From positions 1-64,000 of the forward strand of contig JAGWBQ010000007.1 of assembly GCA_021295815.1 (NCBI GenBank): a DNA stretch of 64,000 bases, read 5' to 3'. This document shows, piece after piece, positions 19,985 through 28,340 of the stretch (its first letter is position 1; the number at the start of each line of letters is the position of its first letter). Position numbers and translations under genes: made by a program. The notes beneath the pieces were generated by a model. It was not told the DNA's origin, made no database searches, and saw nothing but the letters and a program-made list of their open reading frames with translations. This stretch comes from Gemmatimonadota bacterium. GTDB lineage: Bacteria; Gemmatimonadota; Gemmatimonadetes; Longimicrobiales; Gaopeijiaceae.

Positions 19985-21271
19985 TCAGCGCGTCAGGTTC
20001 GGGTTGGTGTCCCACTCCGCTTCCGAAATCGGGAAGCAGAAGTCCCGGGTCTCGAGATGAGAACCCGTCGTGTTGTTTCCGTCACCTACCTGTTCGAGCG
20101 GGTGGAGATCGCCGGGAGTCTGTGTGGCGTTCCAGCGGCGCAGCGCCGCCAGCCGCCTCCCCTCAAGCCACATCTCGATCGCGTGCTCGCGCTTCAGGAA
20201 GGTCATGGCTTCGGTCAACGTGCCCGCGCTCTCCGCGTTCATGCCTGCCGCAGTGCGCAGCGAGTTGATGATGGCCATGCCGCCCTGGATGTCGTCCCTG
20301 TGCAGGATCAGGTCTTCGGCGATGATGAGCTGCATCTCCTCGTAGGAGGCGAGCTCGATGGGCGAGTCGTCGTCGCCGTGCTTCTGCTGCGGGTTGAAAT
20401 CCACCGATCCGCAACAGCCCGTGGCGGCGTCGCCGTAGGTGCCCGTGACTACGTACGGAATGCGCGGATCGCCGTAGGGAGATCCGGTCGGTTCCTGGCC
20501 GTAGCCCTCGACCCAGGTGAACCTGGTGGTGTGCGCCTTGTAGGGCTGGGCCCGCGAGGCGCGATGAATGCGGTTGGCCTGGGCGTCGTCGCCGATGCTG
20601 AAGTAGGGCATCACGAAGCTCATCCCAGGTTGGATCCGAGTCGCGTCCGCCACTGCGGAGTCCCAGTCGCCGAGCTGGACATGCACCGAAGCCCTGCCCG
20701 CGATCGCCGCGTTCTGAACTTCGGAGTCGCCAAAGCTCGCTGCTTGATTGAAGGCCGCCAGGGCGTCGTTCAGGTGTACCCTGTGGGATTGCTGCGCTCC
20801 GCCGTCGATGACCGCTTGGCACATGCTCTCGCCGAGCAGACGGTGGGTGAATCCGGCCCAGAGATAGAGCTGGGCGAGTTGTTCCTGGTCCTGATCCGCA
20901 GGGTCGAGTCCGTCGATGCGCTCCAGGCCGTTGGTGGCGAGGAAGCGCGCCCGGTGCGAGAACGACCAGTGGGCGCCCACCTCGTCCTCCTCCAGACGGC
21001 CGTCCTGCTGGTTCGGCGAGATCCCGAAGGACCCCGTCGAGCCGGAGGGGTGAACTTCGCGAGCGATCGCCGCGCTGGTATAGGAGATCCAGTTGAGCGC
21101 GTCGGCGAGGGCCCGCCCGGCGCCGTTGGCGATGGCGAGTTGCGAGGCCGGATCGTCGAGGAAGCTGGAGTCGATGGGTCCGGGGTTGACGACCTCGGTG
21201 TCGCACGACGAGACCGCGACCGCAGCGAGGGAGGCGGCGAACAGCCGCTTGATGTTCGTGATCGATGTCAT
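19985..21271 (-). CDS. SusD/RagB-family nutrient-binding lipoprotein
   Basis: 428 residues. The signal peptide ends at Cys23 in a lipobox 'AVSSC', followed directly by Asp-Thr-Glu. Acidic residues just after the Cys are typical of surface-exposed lipoproteins in SusCD systems. TPR-like helical repeats are visible (e.g. 'ARFLATNGLERIDGLDPAD', 'LAQLYLWAGFTHRLLGE', 'ALAAFNQAASFGD'). The C-terminal 'FLKREHAIEMWLEGRRLAAL' is the SusD signature. It forms the lid over the SusC barrel. A strong ribosome-binding site (TAGGAGGAG, 7 bases before the ATG) lies in the 13-bp gap after susC. The ligand is unknown. Confidence 0.9.
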   Translation of the reverse strand: MTSITNIKRLFAASLAAVAVSSCDTEVVNPGPIDSSFLDDPASQLAIANGAGRALADALNWISYTSAAIAREVHPSGSTGSFGISPNQQDGRLEEDEVGAHWSFSHRARFLATNGLERIDGLDPADQDQEQLAQLYLWAGFTHRLLGESMCQAVIDGGAQQSHRVHLNDALAAFNQAASFGDSEVQNAAIAGRASVHVQLGDWDSAVADATRIQPGMSFVMPYFSIGDDAQANRIHRASRAQPYKAHTTRFTWVEGYGQEPTGSPYGDPRIPYVVTGTYGDAATGCCGSVDFNPQQKHGDDDSPIELASYEEMQLIIAEDLILHRDDIQGGMAIINSLRTAAGMNAESAGTLTEAMTFLKREHAIEMWLEGRRLAALRRWNATQTPGDLHPLEQVGDGNNTTGSHLETRDFCFPISEAEWDTNPNLTR

Positions 21272-21284
21272 TGCTCGGCTCCTC

Positions 21285-24257
21285 CTAGAAGACCATCCGC
21301 AGCGCCACGGTCCAGACCGCGGGCGCCGGTATGTGTTCGCTGATGCTGGCGACCAGGAAGTCTCCGGGGTCGGCTCCGTCTCGGGTCACCGGGTTGTTGT
21401 CGTTGTTGCCGCCCATCTCGGGATCGAAGTGCGTCCAGTCCGGGTTGGTCCAGCGGAAGATGTTCCGCCCCGATACGGTGATCGAGGCGCTGCTGGCGGC
21501 GTCGCCCAGAAGGGACTCGGGAACCGGAATCATGAGCGCGACCTCCCGGATCTTGAAGAAGTCGGCCTTCTCGGCCCAGAAGTTGGAGTCGGTGTTGCGC
21601 CTGTCGCAGCGGGCGCGCTCGAGCGCCGTCCAATTCGACAGGTTGCCGTTGGCGATGTCCTCGAACGAGCTCAGCTTGCTGTAGGCGTCGTAGCACCCCG
21701 CCCAGATAACCGAGCGCGACACCGCGCTGTTCGCCACGCCGGCGGTGACGTAGTGACCTCCCTGGTATTCGCCGCGGGCGCTGAACCGCAGACCGCCCGG
21801 CATGGAGATGTTGGTGTTAATCCCGAAGATGTGAGTGGGGGCGTTGGGGCCGTAGTCGCAGTCGTCGACGATGATCGGCTCGGCGATCTCGTCGGGGTTC
21901 TCCACGCACTCGCCTCGAATGATGGGCGCGGGCAGGGAGTCGACCACCCAGCCGTTGCCTCCGACCGCGATGGGCGCGAATGCCTCCGGCAGTCCGGCCG
22001 AACTGCTGTTCGTGTAAGCGGTGGCGCCGAGATCGAAGCTCCACGCCTCGTTCTCGAAGAGGGTTCCGTAAACCACGGCCTCGATGCCGCTGTTGAAGAT
22101 CTCGCCCACGTTTTCGAGCTGCGACGAGCCGCCGTTCGAGTCGATGAAGCCGAGGGATGGTATCTGACGCACCGCGAAGAGCGCGTCGGTCGTATGCTGG
22201 TCGTAGTATGTGAGCTCGAGCGCCAGCCTGTCGCTGAAGAGCGTAGCGTCAAATCCGACCTCCAGCTCGGCCGTGCGTTCCGGGCCGAGTTCGGCATTCC
22301 CCAGCACGCGCGGATAGAAGGCGGGCTGAGTGCCCCAGCCCACGCCGTCGTAGGTCTGGACCGCGTCGAAGGCGCCCGGAGCCCGTCCCGACTGTCCCCA
22401 GGCCGCCCGCAGCTTGAGCTGGCCGTCGAAGCTCCAGAACTCTTCGTCCGAAACCACCCAGCTTCCACTGACCTTGGGGTAGGCCTGGAGTCCGAAGTCC
22501 CTTCCGAACGCCGAGTTGCCGTCGACGCGCATTCCGGCCGTGAGGAAGTAGCGATCCCGGTAGTCGAAGACGTTCTGCGCGAAGAATCCGGCGTTCACCA
22601 CCCGCTCCCGCACCTCGAATCCGAGCTTGGTGCCGGCTGTGGTCACCGTGGGAGAACCCGGCCCCGGGAAGTTCTCGCCGTAGGCCACGGTCTGCGACAC
22701 CTCGCTGGTGACGCTCTGACCTCCAAAGGAGAGGGCCGAGCCGACGGCGTCGGTGAGATCGAAGGAGAGCGTTCCCACGTAGTCGAAAGTGAGAGTCTCG
22801 AACTCGGAGCGGTTGTCGGCGAGGATGCCGGTGGGAGCGCGGACGAAGCCGAACGGACGCAGGTTGCGGTTGTTCTGCTGCGCCAGATCGTAGCCGACGC
22901 TCAAGCGATTGGAGAAGTTGCTCGTGGGGGAGTATGTGGCCGTTCCCCCGGTGATGAAGTGATCGACCTGGGTGGTGATCTCCTGGCCGAGCAGCTTGTC
23001 CAGATTCTCCTTCTCCTCGTTGCCGAAGTAGTTGCGGCTCCTGCGGTAGACGTTAAGGGTCAATCCATGGGCGTTGTTGCCGGCCGCCGTGTTCGAGAAC
23101 TGATCGTTTGTAAACGAGGTGTTCCACTGGACCTGGAGGTTGGTCGCCGGAGAGAAGGTGAAGTTGCCCCGGATGTTTGACTTCCGCTGGCTGTCGTTCG
23201 GAAGGACGCCGAGGTCGTCCTCGAGGGCGCCGGAGACGAAGTACTGGAGCGACTCTCCGCCGCCCCCCACCGATACCGCGTAACGCTGCTGGTGAGCGTT
23301 GCGGAGCCAAGGGTCGATGAACATGAAGTCGGAGGTGCCGCCCGCCGCGCTCGTCGCGTCCTCCCAGGAGGGACGTTCGCTCGACGGGAAGCCGAAGGGC
23401 TGGAGCCGGGCGACGCCCTGCTCGACCGAGACGGTCCACTGGGCTCCGCCGCGATGTCCTCGCTTCGTGAAGATCTGGATTACGCCGGCCGCAGCCTCGG
23501 TACCGTAGAGCGTGGTCGCCGCCGCACCCTTGATCACCTCGATGCGCTCGATGTCGCTGGGGTTGATTGAGTTGAGTGGGCTCGACACGTCGTTGCCGCT
23601 TCTTCCCGGGTAGCCGGTGGGCGGCACGTTCTTGTGGAAGCCGTCGGAACGGATACGCACGCCGTCCACGTAGATGATGGGCTGGTTGCTCATCGCCACG
23701 CTCACGTTTCCACGCAGACGGATACGGGCGCCGCTGCCGGCGTTTCCGGAGGCGGTGAAGACCTGCATCCCGGCGACCCTGCCTTGAAGGAGCGCGTCCA
23801 CGTTCTGCGGCGACTCGAGCACGTCGGCAGTCGTCACCTGGGCGATCGTGTTGCCGATTTCCCTCCTCCGGGCCGCCCCGGCCGTGCCGGTGACCACGAT
23901 CTCGTCGAGACCGAGAGCCTCGGAAACCATGACGAAGTCGAGTTCGACCGTACCGCCGTCGGTGATCGTGATCTCGCTCCGGTATCCCGCATAGCCGATC
24001 CTCTCAGCCAGCAGGACGTAGTCGCCGGTGGGCACGTTAAGGATGACGAAGCGGCCGTCCGTGCGCGAGAGCGTGCCCAGACCCGTGCCCTCGAGATAGG
24101 TCTGGACCTGCGTCAGCGCGGCGCCCGAGGCGGCGTCGGTGATCCGACCGGTGACCGACCCGGTCTGCGAGACCGCCGGCTGGGCGAGGAGCAGGACCAG
24201 GGCCGTCGCGAGGCCGAAGATTGGGGAGGCCGATGCAGGCCGAACAGGTGGTTTCAT
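21285..24257 (-). CDS. SusC/RagA-family TonB-dependent receptor
   Basis: 990 residues from the ATG at 24257, preceded by GAGGG at 5 bases. A signal peptide (1-31, ending 'LAQPAVSQ') is followed by a carboxypeptidase-regulatory-like domain (about 34-112, 'GSVTGRITDAASGA'). The segment 'LDEIVVTGTAG' marks the TonB-box region. The plug domain spans about 130-240 ('VDALLQGRVAGMQVF', 'IRLRGNVSVAMSNQPIIYVD'), and the rest is a beta-barrel ending in Phe ('VALRMVF'). It imports an unknown oligosaccharide, peptide or similar ligand across the outer membrane, powered by TonB-ExbBD. It is paired with the SusD lipoprotein 13 bases downstream. Confidence 0.94.
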   Translation of the reverse strand: MKPPVRPASASPIFGLATALVLLLAQPAVSQTGSVTGRITDAASGAALTQVQTYLEGTGLGTLSRTDGRFVILNVPTGDYVLLAERIGYAGYRSEITITDGGTVELDFVMVSEALGLDEIVVTGTAGAARRREIGNTIAQVTTADVLESPQNVDALLQGRVAGMQVFTASGNAGSGARIRLRGNVSVAMSNQPIIYVDGVRIRSDGFHKNVPPTGYPGRSGNDVSSPLNSINPSDIERIEVIKGAAATTLYGTEAAAGVIQIFTKRGHRGGAQWTVSVEQGVARLQPFGFPSSERPSWEDATSAAGGTSDFMFIDPWLRNAHQQRYAVSVGGGGESLQYFVSGALEDDLGVLPNDSQRKSNIRGNFTFSPATNLQVQWNTSFTNDQFSNTAAGNNAHGLTLNVYRRSRNYFGNEEKENLDKLLGQEITTQVDHFITGGTATYSPTSNFSNRLSVGYDLAQQNNRNLRPFGFVRAPTGILADNRSEFETLTFDYVGTLSFDLTDAVGSALSFGGQSVTSEVSQTVAYGENFPGPGSPTVTTAGTKLGFEVRERVVNAGFFAQNVFDYRDRYFLTAGMRVDGNSAFGRDFGLQAYPKVSGSWVVSDEEFWSFDGQLKLRAAWGQSGRAPGAFDAVQTYDGVGWGTQPAFYPRVLGNAELGPERTAELEVGFDATLFSDRLALELTYYDQHTTDALFAVRQIPSLGFIDSNGGSSQLENVGEIFNSGIEAVVYGTLFENEAWSFDLGATAYTNSSSAGLPEAFAPIAVGGNGWVVDSLPAPIIRGECVENPDEIAEPIIVDDCDYGPNAPTHIFGINTNISMPGGLRFSARGEYQGGHYVTAGVANSAVSRSVIWAGCYDAYSKLSSFEDIANGNLSNWTALERARCDRRNTDSNFWAEKADFFKIREVALMIPVPESLLGDAASSASITVSGRNIFRWTNPDWTHFDPEMGGNNDNNPVTRDGADPGDFLVASISEHIPAPAVWTVALRMVF

Positions 24258-24283
24258 GGTACCCTCGCTAGCGGATGGATGAA

Positions 24284-24319
24284 GGCTCGTGCCGAGCCGA
24301 ACTGCGTAAATTACGGCAG
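24284..24319 (-). promoter_or_regulatory. Two inverted repeats in the 5' region of the SusC gene
   Basis: Within the 104-bp gap upstream of the receptor gene there is a perfect 6-bp stem (GGCTCG-TGC-CGAGCC, 24284-24298) and a near-palindrome (CTGCGTAAATTACGGCAG, 24302-24319, one extra base in one arm). The first could fold in the leader RNA; the second resembles an operator. No matching promoter with good spacing was found on the minus strand. No regulator gene lies next to the island. Confidence 0.35.
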
Positions 24320-24361
24320 ACTGCGGACAATACTGTAGGACGGTGCTAATACGCGCAAGGA

Positions 24362-24805
24362 TCACGGGTCGACCTGGACCGAAAGCGTCTCGGTTCGGGC
24401 ACCCTGAATCGCGTCGGTGACGGTTGCCGAAACCGGGAAGGATCCGCTCCGGCCGTACCGATGGGCGACGCGGCCGGTGGCGGTCTGGGCTCCGTGGAAG
24501 GAGAGCGAATCGGCCGAAGAGTCGCCGAAATCGATGACCATTCCCGAGAGCGAGGTGCCGGCGACATCGTACCTGAAGATGACGGAATCTCCGACGGGGA
24601 CCGGTGAGTTGGAGCTCAGGCCGAACCGGAGCTCGTGACCCACGGACAGGGTCGACTCGGAGCACCCGGCCAGAATCGCAAGGGTCAGCGCTCCCAGTCC
24701 GACGATCGTCCCGGTGAGCGTCCGGCTCGGTCCGGATCCGCTGATCGGGATTCGGGAGGGCCTCGGTCCGCGGAGCCGGCCGGGGACGTATCCGGGCTTC
24801 ACCAT
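24362..24805 (-). CDS. Lipoprotein with a PKD-like domain
   Basis: 147 residues. The signal segment ends at Cys48 in 'LAGC', after a long basic N-region. The mature part has one beta-sandwich resembling a PKD domain: 'VIDFGDSS' corresponds to the WDFGDGS signature and 'VAHRYGRSGSFPVSATVTD' to its final strands. Such domains bind proteins or sugars at the cell surface. The ATG at 24805 overlaps the stop of the preceding lipoprotein gene, and 104 bases separate its end from the SusC start. A role as accessory surface lipoprotein of the SusC/D system is inferred from position. Confidence 0.7.
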   Translation of the reverse strand: MVKPGYVPGRLRGPRPSRIPISGSGPSRTLTGTIVGLGALTLAILAGCSESTLSVGHELRFGLSSNSPVPVGDSVIFRYDVAGTSLSGMVIDFGDSSADSLSFHGAQTATGRVAHRYGRSGSFPVSATVTDAIQGARTETLSVQVDP

Positions 24806-25410
24806 CCGGCTCCGATCCCGAGGGGGATCCGGATCCGGAAGGGGATCAAGCCCCGCCCGTCTTCGACCGGCTGGCCGGTGCCGGGGAGGGACGAGCCTCC
24901 GAAGGATCCGAACAGCCCGCTGGCCACGACTGTGCCGAGTCCGGCCCCGACTCCGCCGACGAGAATGCCGGTTCTGAAGACGTTGAGCCGTCTGATTTCC
25001 ACCAGTTCCAACTCTTCGACCGGAAGCCGGACACGCTGATTGAGGTCCACCGGGCGCATGCCCACGAAGTCGCGGGTGACCGGGATTTCGACTACGATCT
25101 CGGCGGCGTCAAGGCCGACGACCGTGCCTTCGATCGTTCTGGCGCCTCGGAATTCGCCCGAGCTCGCCGTTTCCAGAGAATCGGCGACCGAAGCGCTCAG
25201 GCGAGCTCGCATGCCGACGCCCGCGCTGAGCTCACCCGGCGAAACCGGCGCGAAAGTATGGCAGGCGCATAGCGGCAGCGCAAGTGCGACGAGGCTCGCC
25301 GCGACCCGCGAGCCCGGAAGATCGCTCCCCGTGCGCGGCGAGGGCCGGGAATTCCGGGACCTCCCACCAAGCTCTCTGGCTCGGGCGCTCGAAGAATGAA
25401 ACATGCTCAT
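24799..25410 (-). CDS. Lipoprotein of unknown function
   Basis: 203 residues from the ATG at 25410. After an unusually long 35-residue basic N-region comes a hydrophobic stretch ending in 'LPLCAC', so Cys50 is the probable lipidated residue. The mature part begins 'HTFAPVSPGELSAG' and contains alternating hydrophobic strands ('TIEGTVVGLDAAEIVVEIPV'), then a Gly-rich hydrophobic segment (about 155-180) that could insert in a membrane. No family can be named. It is the first gene of the minus-strand island, head to head with yqeY, and overlaps the PKD lipoprotein gene by 7 bases. Confidence 0.6.
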   Translation of the reverse strand: MSMFHSSSARARELGGRSRNSRPSPRTGSDLPGSRVAASLVALALPLCACHTFAPVSPGELSAGVGMRARLSASVADSLETASSGEFRGARTIEGTVVGLDAAEIVVEIPVTRDFVGMRPVDLNQRVRLPVEELELVEIRRLNVFRTGILVGGVGAGLGTVVASGLFGSFGGSSLPGTGQPVEDGRGLIPFRIRIPLGIGAGW

Positions 25411-25726
25411 CTCTGAAATGTAAGCAACATCGGTATTTGCTGCGGCCTGTTCCTTCGGGTCCGTAGGCCGCCGCCGATGCGGTGCCCGCCCCCTTCGCAT
25501 CGGGAGCCCGTCGCCCGACGGTTTCCCGGCACGCCGCCGCCGGGTGCTTGGAGGGCGGGTCGAGGACCCACGGGAAAACGAGGCCGTCTCGCCGTCCGCA
25601 TTGAAGGTGGCGGTCTCGACATGACCGGGCCTGGCTCGGAGCCGGTCGGCAGCCGGGCGAACAAGATCGGATTCCGGCGCGCTCCACGCCGTGTCCGAGG
25701 CACCCAGAGGAACGGAAGAAAGATCC
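25411..25726. other. Intergenic region between divergent genes
   Basis: These 316 bases separate the minus-strand lipoprotein island from the plus-strand yqeY-mutS2-dnaG operon, so both promoters should lie here. The part near 25411-25440 is relatively AT-rich ('TGTAAGCAAC', 'TATTTGC') and is the likely start region for the island. The rest is GC-rich. No clear -35/-10 pair with 16-18-base spacing, no hairpin with T-run, and no convincing small gene was found. Confidence 0.4.
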
Positions 25727-26197
25727 ATGACCACCAAAACGCTGATGGCACGACTTCGCGCGGACCTCGCCACCGCCCGTCGGGCCCGGGACCGCGAGCG
25801 GATTCTCGTGCTCTCGACCACGATAGCCGAGGTGCGGAACAGCGAGATCGACCGAGGCGTGACGCTCGGTGACGACGATGTGCTCGGTGTCATCGCGCGG
25901 GGCATCAAGAGGCGTCGGGAAGCTGCGGAACTTGCGCACAAGGCGGGTAGAGAAGATCTGGTCGCCGTGGAAGGGTCGCAGGCGGAGGTGCTCGGCGCCT
26001 ACCTTCCTGCGGCCCTGACCGAGGCCGAGGTGCGTGAGTTCGTACGCGAGGCGATCTCGACCGGTACCACGCACATGGGGGCCGTGATGGGGAAGGTCAT
26101 GCCGAAGATCAGGGGCCGTTTCGACGGTCGGGATGCGAGCCGCGTAGTGCGCGAGGAGCTGGCGGCCGCCTCCCGGGGGGATGCGTCTGAACGCTAG
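25727..26197 (+). CDS. GatB/YqeY domain protein
   Basis: 156 residues from the ATG at 25727, which follows a purine-rich GGAAGAAAG. An upstream in-frame start at 25691 is possible but lacks family residues. The protein is the stand-alone YqeY domain ('LMARLRADLATARRARDRER', 'QAEVLGAYLPAALTEAEV', 'MGKVMPKIRGRFDGRDASR'), homologous to the tail of the GatB amidotransferase subunit that binds tRNA. The function of free YqeY is not well established. It overlaps mutS2 by 17 bases. Confidence 0.9.
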   Translation: MTTKTLMARLRADLATARRARDRERILVLSTTIAEVRNSEIDRGVTLGDDDVLGVIARGIKRRREAAELAHKAGREDLVAVEGSQAEVLGAYLPAALTEAEVREFVREAISTGTTHMGAVMGKVMPKIRGRFDGRDASRVVREELAAASRGDASER

Positions 26198-28340
26198 CGA
26201 AACCCGGAACGGGCGGTACGCGCACGCTCTGCGGGTGCTCGAGTTCGATCGCGTGCTGCACACAGTTGCGGCCAGGGCCGCGAGCGCAGCCGGACGCCGG
26301 ATCGTCCTCGGTCTTCGTCCGCGCGGCCGCGATTCCGCCCGGCGCGAACTCGCCCGGATCTCCGCCCTCATGGTCTTCCTCGAAGAGCGCCCCGGCTGGT
26401 GCATGCCGACGGTCCCGTCGGTCGCCGACCGGGTCGAGGACGCCCGCGTCGAGGGCGCCGCCCTGGAACCCAAGGCCCTGACCGGCATCGGGGCGGCCTT
26501 GGCTATGTCACGTGCGCTGGGAACTGTTTTCCGGTCGTGGGAGCGAGGCTCGGCGCTCGCACTCGTGATCGACCGGCTGGTGTCGCTGCCGGAGCTGGAG
26601 GCGGCGATCGACCGGGCCATCTCTCCTGACGGCGAGGTGCTGGACGCAGCCTCGACCGAGCTGGCGAGGCTCCGTTCGAGTGTGCGGGGCGCCCGAACCC
26701 GCATAGTTCGCTGGATGACCGACTTCGTGGAGCGGCTCCCGCCCCGGCTGGCGGTTCCGGGCGCGTCCCTCTCCCTTCGCGACGGACGTTACGTCATCCC
26801 CATCCGCCGCGAAGGCAAGGGCGAGGTGGGAGGGATCGTCCACGACGAATCGCGCAGCGGCGGCACCCTCTTCGTCGAACCTCCGGCGGCCATTTCGCTC
26901 ACCAACGAACTCAGGGCTCTGGAACGTGCGGAGGCCAGGGAGGTGCGCGAGGTGCTGCTGGCTCTGAGCGCCGCCGTCGCTCCCCATGTCGACGAGATCC
27001 TAGGAGCCCTCGAGGCACTGGCCGAGTTGGATTCGCTCACAGCGCGGGCTCTCGCGGCAAAGGCCTGGCGGGCCGCGGTGCCCGAGCTCACGGATGGTGA
27101 GCCCCTCCGCATCTCCTCGGGTCGTCATCCGCTTCTCGTCGAGGGTTCGGAACCCGTCGTACCGTTCGACTTCTCCTTCGACGAGGGGGAACGGGTGGTA
27201 ATCGTCTCCGGGCCGAACGCGGGAGGGAAGAGCGTCTTCCTCAAGGCGTCCGGACTCATCTGCGCTCTGGCCCAGAGCGGCGTCGCGCCTCCGGTGGGCC
27301 CCGGCACCCGCCTGCCGGCGTTTGGAGCGTTCTTCGCGGACATCGGCGACGAACAGTCGATCGCCCATTCGCTCTCCACCTTTTCCGCCCATCTCTCCAA
27401 CATCGCCCGCCTGCTCGCTTTCGCCGACGCTCGCTCGCTCATCCTGCTCGACGAACTCGGCACCGGCACCGATCCTGCCGAAGGGGCCGCACTCGCCCGC
27501 GCGGTGATCGAAGAGCTGGTCGGAAGGGGGGCCTCCGTCATCGTCACCTCGCATCTGAGCGCGCTCAAGGAGCTTGCGACATCGGAGGCGGGCATCGTCA
27601 ACGCCTCGCTCGAATTCGACGAAGGGCGCATGCGTCCGACCTATCGGTTGACCAAGGGCCGACCCGGACGCAGCTATGCCCTTTCTCTGGCCAGGACCGC
27701 CGGGTTGCCGCGGAGGGTGCTCGAAAAGGCCCGGGACCATTTGGGCGATGATCGGACCAGGCTCGAAGATCTGATCGCTAGGCTGGAGAGAAGGGAACGC
27801 GAAGCCGCTTCCCAGGGTGACGAACTCGACGCGAGAGAAGCGGCGGCTAGGCGGAAGGACGAAGAGCTCGAACGACGGGAGGTGACGCTGCGATCTCGTG
27901 AAAGGCTTGCCGCGAGGGTCGCCAGAAAGGAGGCTCGAGACCTGCTGATGGCGGCCCGGACCGAGGTCGAGGCGACCATTCGCGAGCTCAGGCGTCAAGC
28001 GAAGGCGAAAACCGACCTCGAGGCCGCCGCCCGCAGAGCCCGGGCGCGGGTCGAGGCCGCCGCCGGCCGTCACGCAGGGAGGCCCGAGATTTCGGAGTCG
28101 GATTTGCTCCCGCCCGGGACCGTGCTGCTCCGCGCCGCCGATCTCTCCAAGCTGGCGCCGGGGGACGAGGTGGTGCTCCGGGCCAACGGGCGTCGCGCAC
28201 GGGTGGCTTCGGTCCGGGATGATCGGGTGGTCGTGGCGCTGGGCGGGCTCCGCTTCGACCTCGGACCTCGCGATATCGCGCTACCGAAAGGGAATCCCGC
28301 AGGCGCCGGCGAGAAGAGAGCCGGAGGAAGGCGGTCGTGA
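26181..28340 (+). CDS. mutS2: MutS2 family ATPase lacking the Smr domain
   Basis: 719 residues. It has an N-terminal core and clamp (about 1-300), then the ABC-type ATPase: Walker A 'GPNAGGKS' (344-351), signature region 'SHSLSTFSAHLSNI' and 'ILLDELGTGTDP' as Walker B, with 'TSHLSALKELA' as the H loop. Family members suppress homologous recombination or act in ribosome rescue. A long charged coiled coil (about 530-640) and the small KOW-like domain ('LAPGDEVVLRANGRRARVAS') are present. The protein stops there, where relatives of about 780 residues carry a C-terminal Smr nuclease domain. dnaG begins at once (GTGA overlap), so no Smr is hidden by a frameshift. Confidence 0.93.
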   Translation: MRLNASETRNGRYAHALRVLEFDRVLHTVAARAASAAGRRIVLGLRPRGRDSARRELARISALMVFLEERPGWCMPTVPSVADRVEDARVEGAALEPKALTGIGAALAMSRALGTVFRSWERGSALALVIDRLVSLPELEAAIDRAISPDGEVLDAASTELARLRSSVRGARTRIVRWMTDFVERLPPRLAVPGASLSLRDGRYVIPIRREGKGEVGGIVHDESRSGGTLFVEPPAAISLTNELRALERAEAREVREVLLALSAAVAPHVDEILGALEALAELDSLTARALAAKAWRAAVPELTDGEPLRISSGRHPLLVEGSEPVVPFDFSFDEGERVVIVSGPNAGGKSVFLKASGLICALAQSGVAPPVGPGTRLPAFGAFFADIGDEQSIAHSLSTFSAHLSNIARLLAFADARSLILLDELGTGTDPAEGAALARAVIEELVGRGASVIVTSHLSALKELATSEAGIVNASLEFDEGRMRPTYRLTKGRPGRSYALSLARTAGLPRRVLEKARDHLGDDRTRLEDLIARLERREREAASQGDELDAREAAARRKDEELERREVTLRSRERLAARVARKEARDLLMAARTEVEATIRELRRQAKAKTDLEAAARRARARVEAAAGRHAGRPEISESDLLPPGTVLLRAADLSKLAPGDEVVLRANGRRARVASVRDDRVVVALGGLRFDLGPRDIALPKGNPAGAGEKRAGGRRS

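Noticed and set aside
21093-23180. A 695-codon plus-strand open frame opposite the SusC gene, and a 500-codon one opposite SusD (19841-21343)
   Set aside because: Both are exact antisense shadows of recognised genes; their residue composition is not protein-like.
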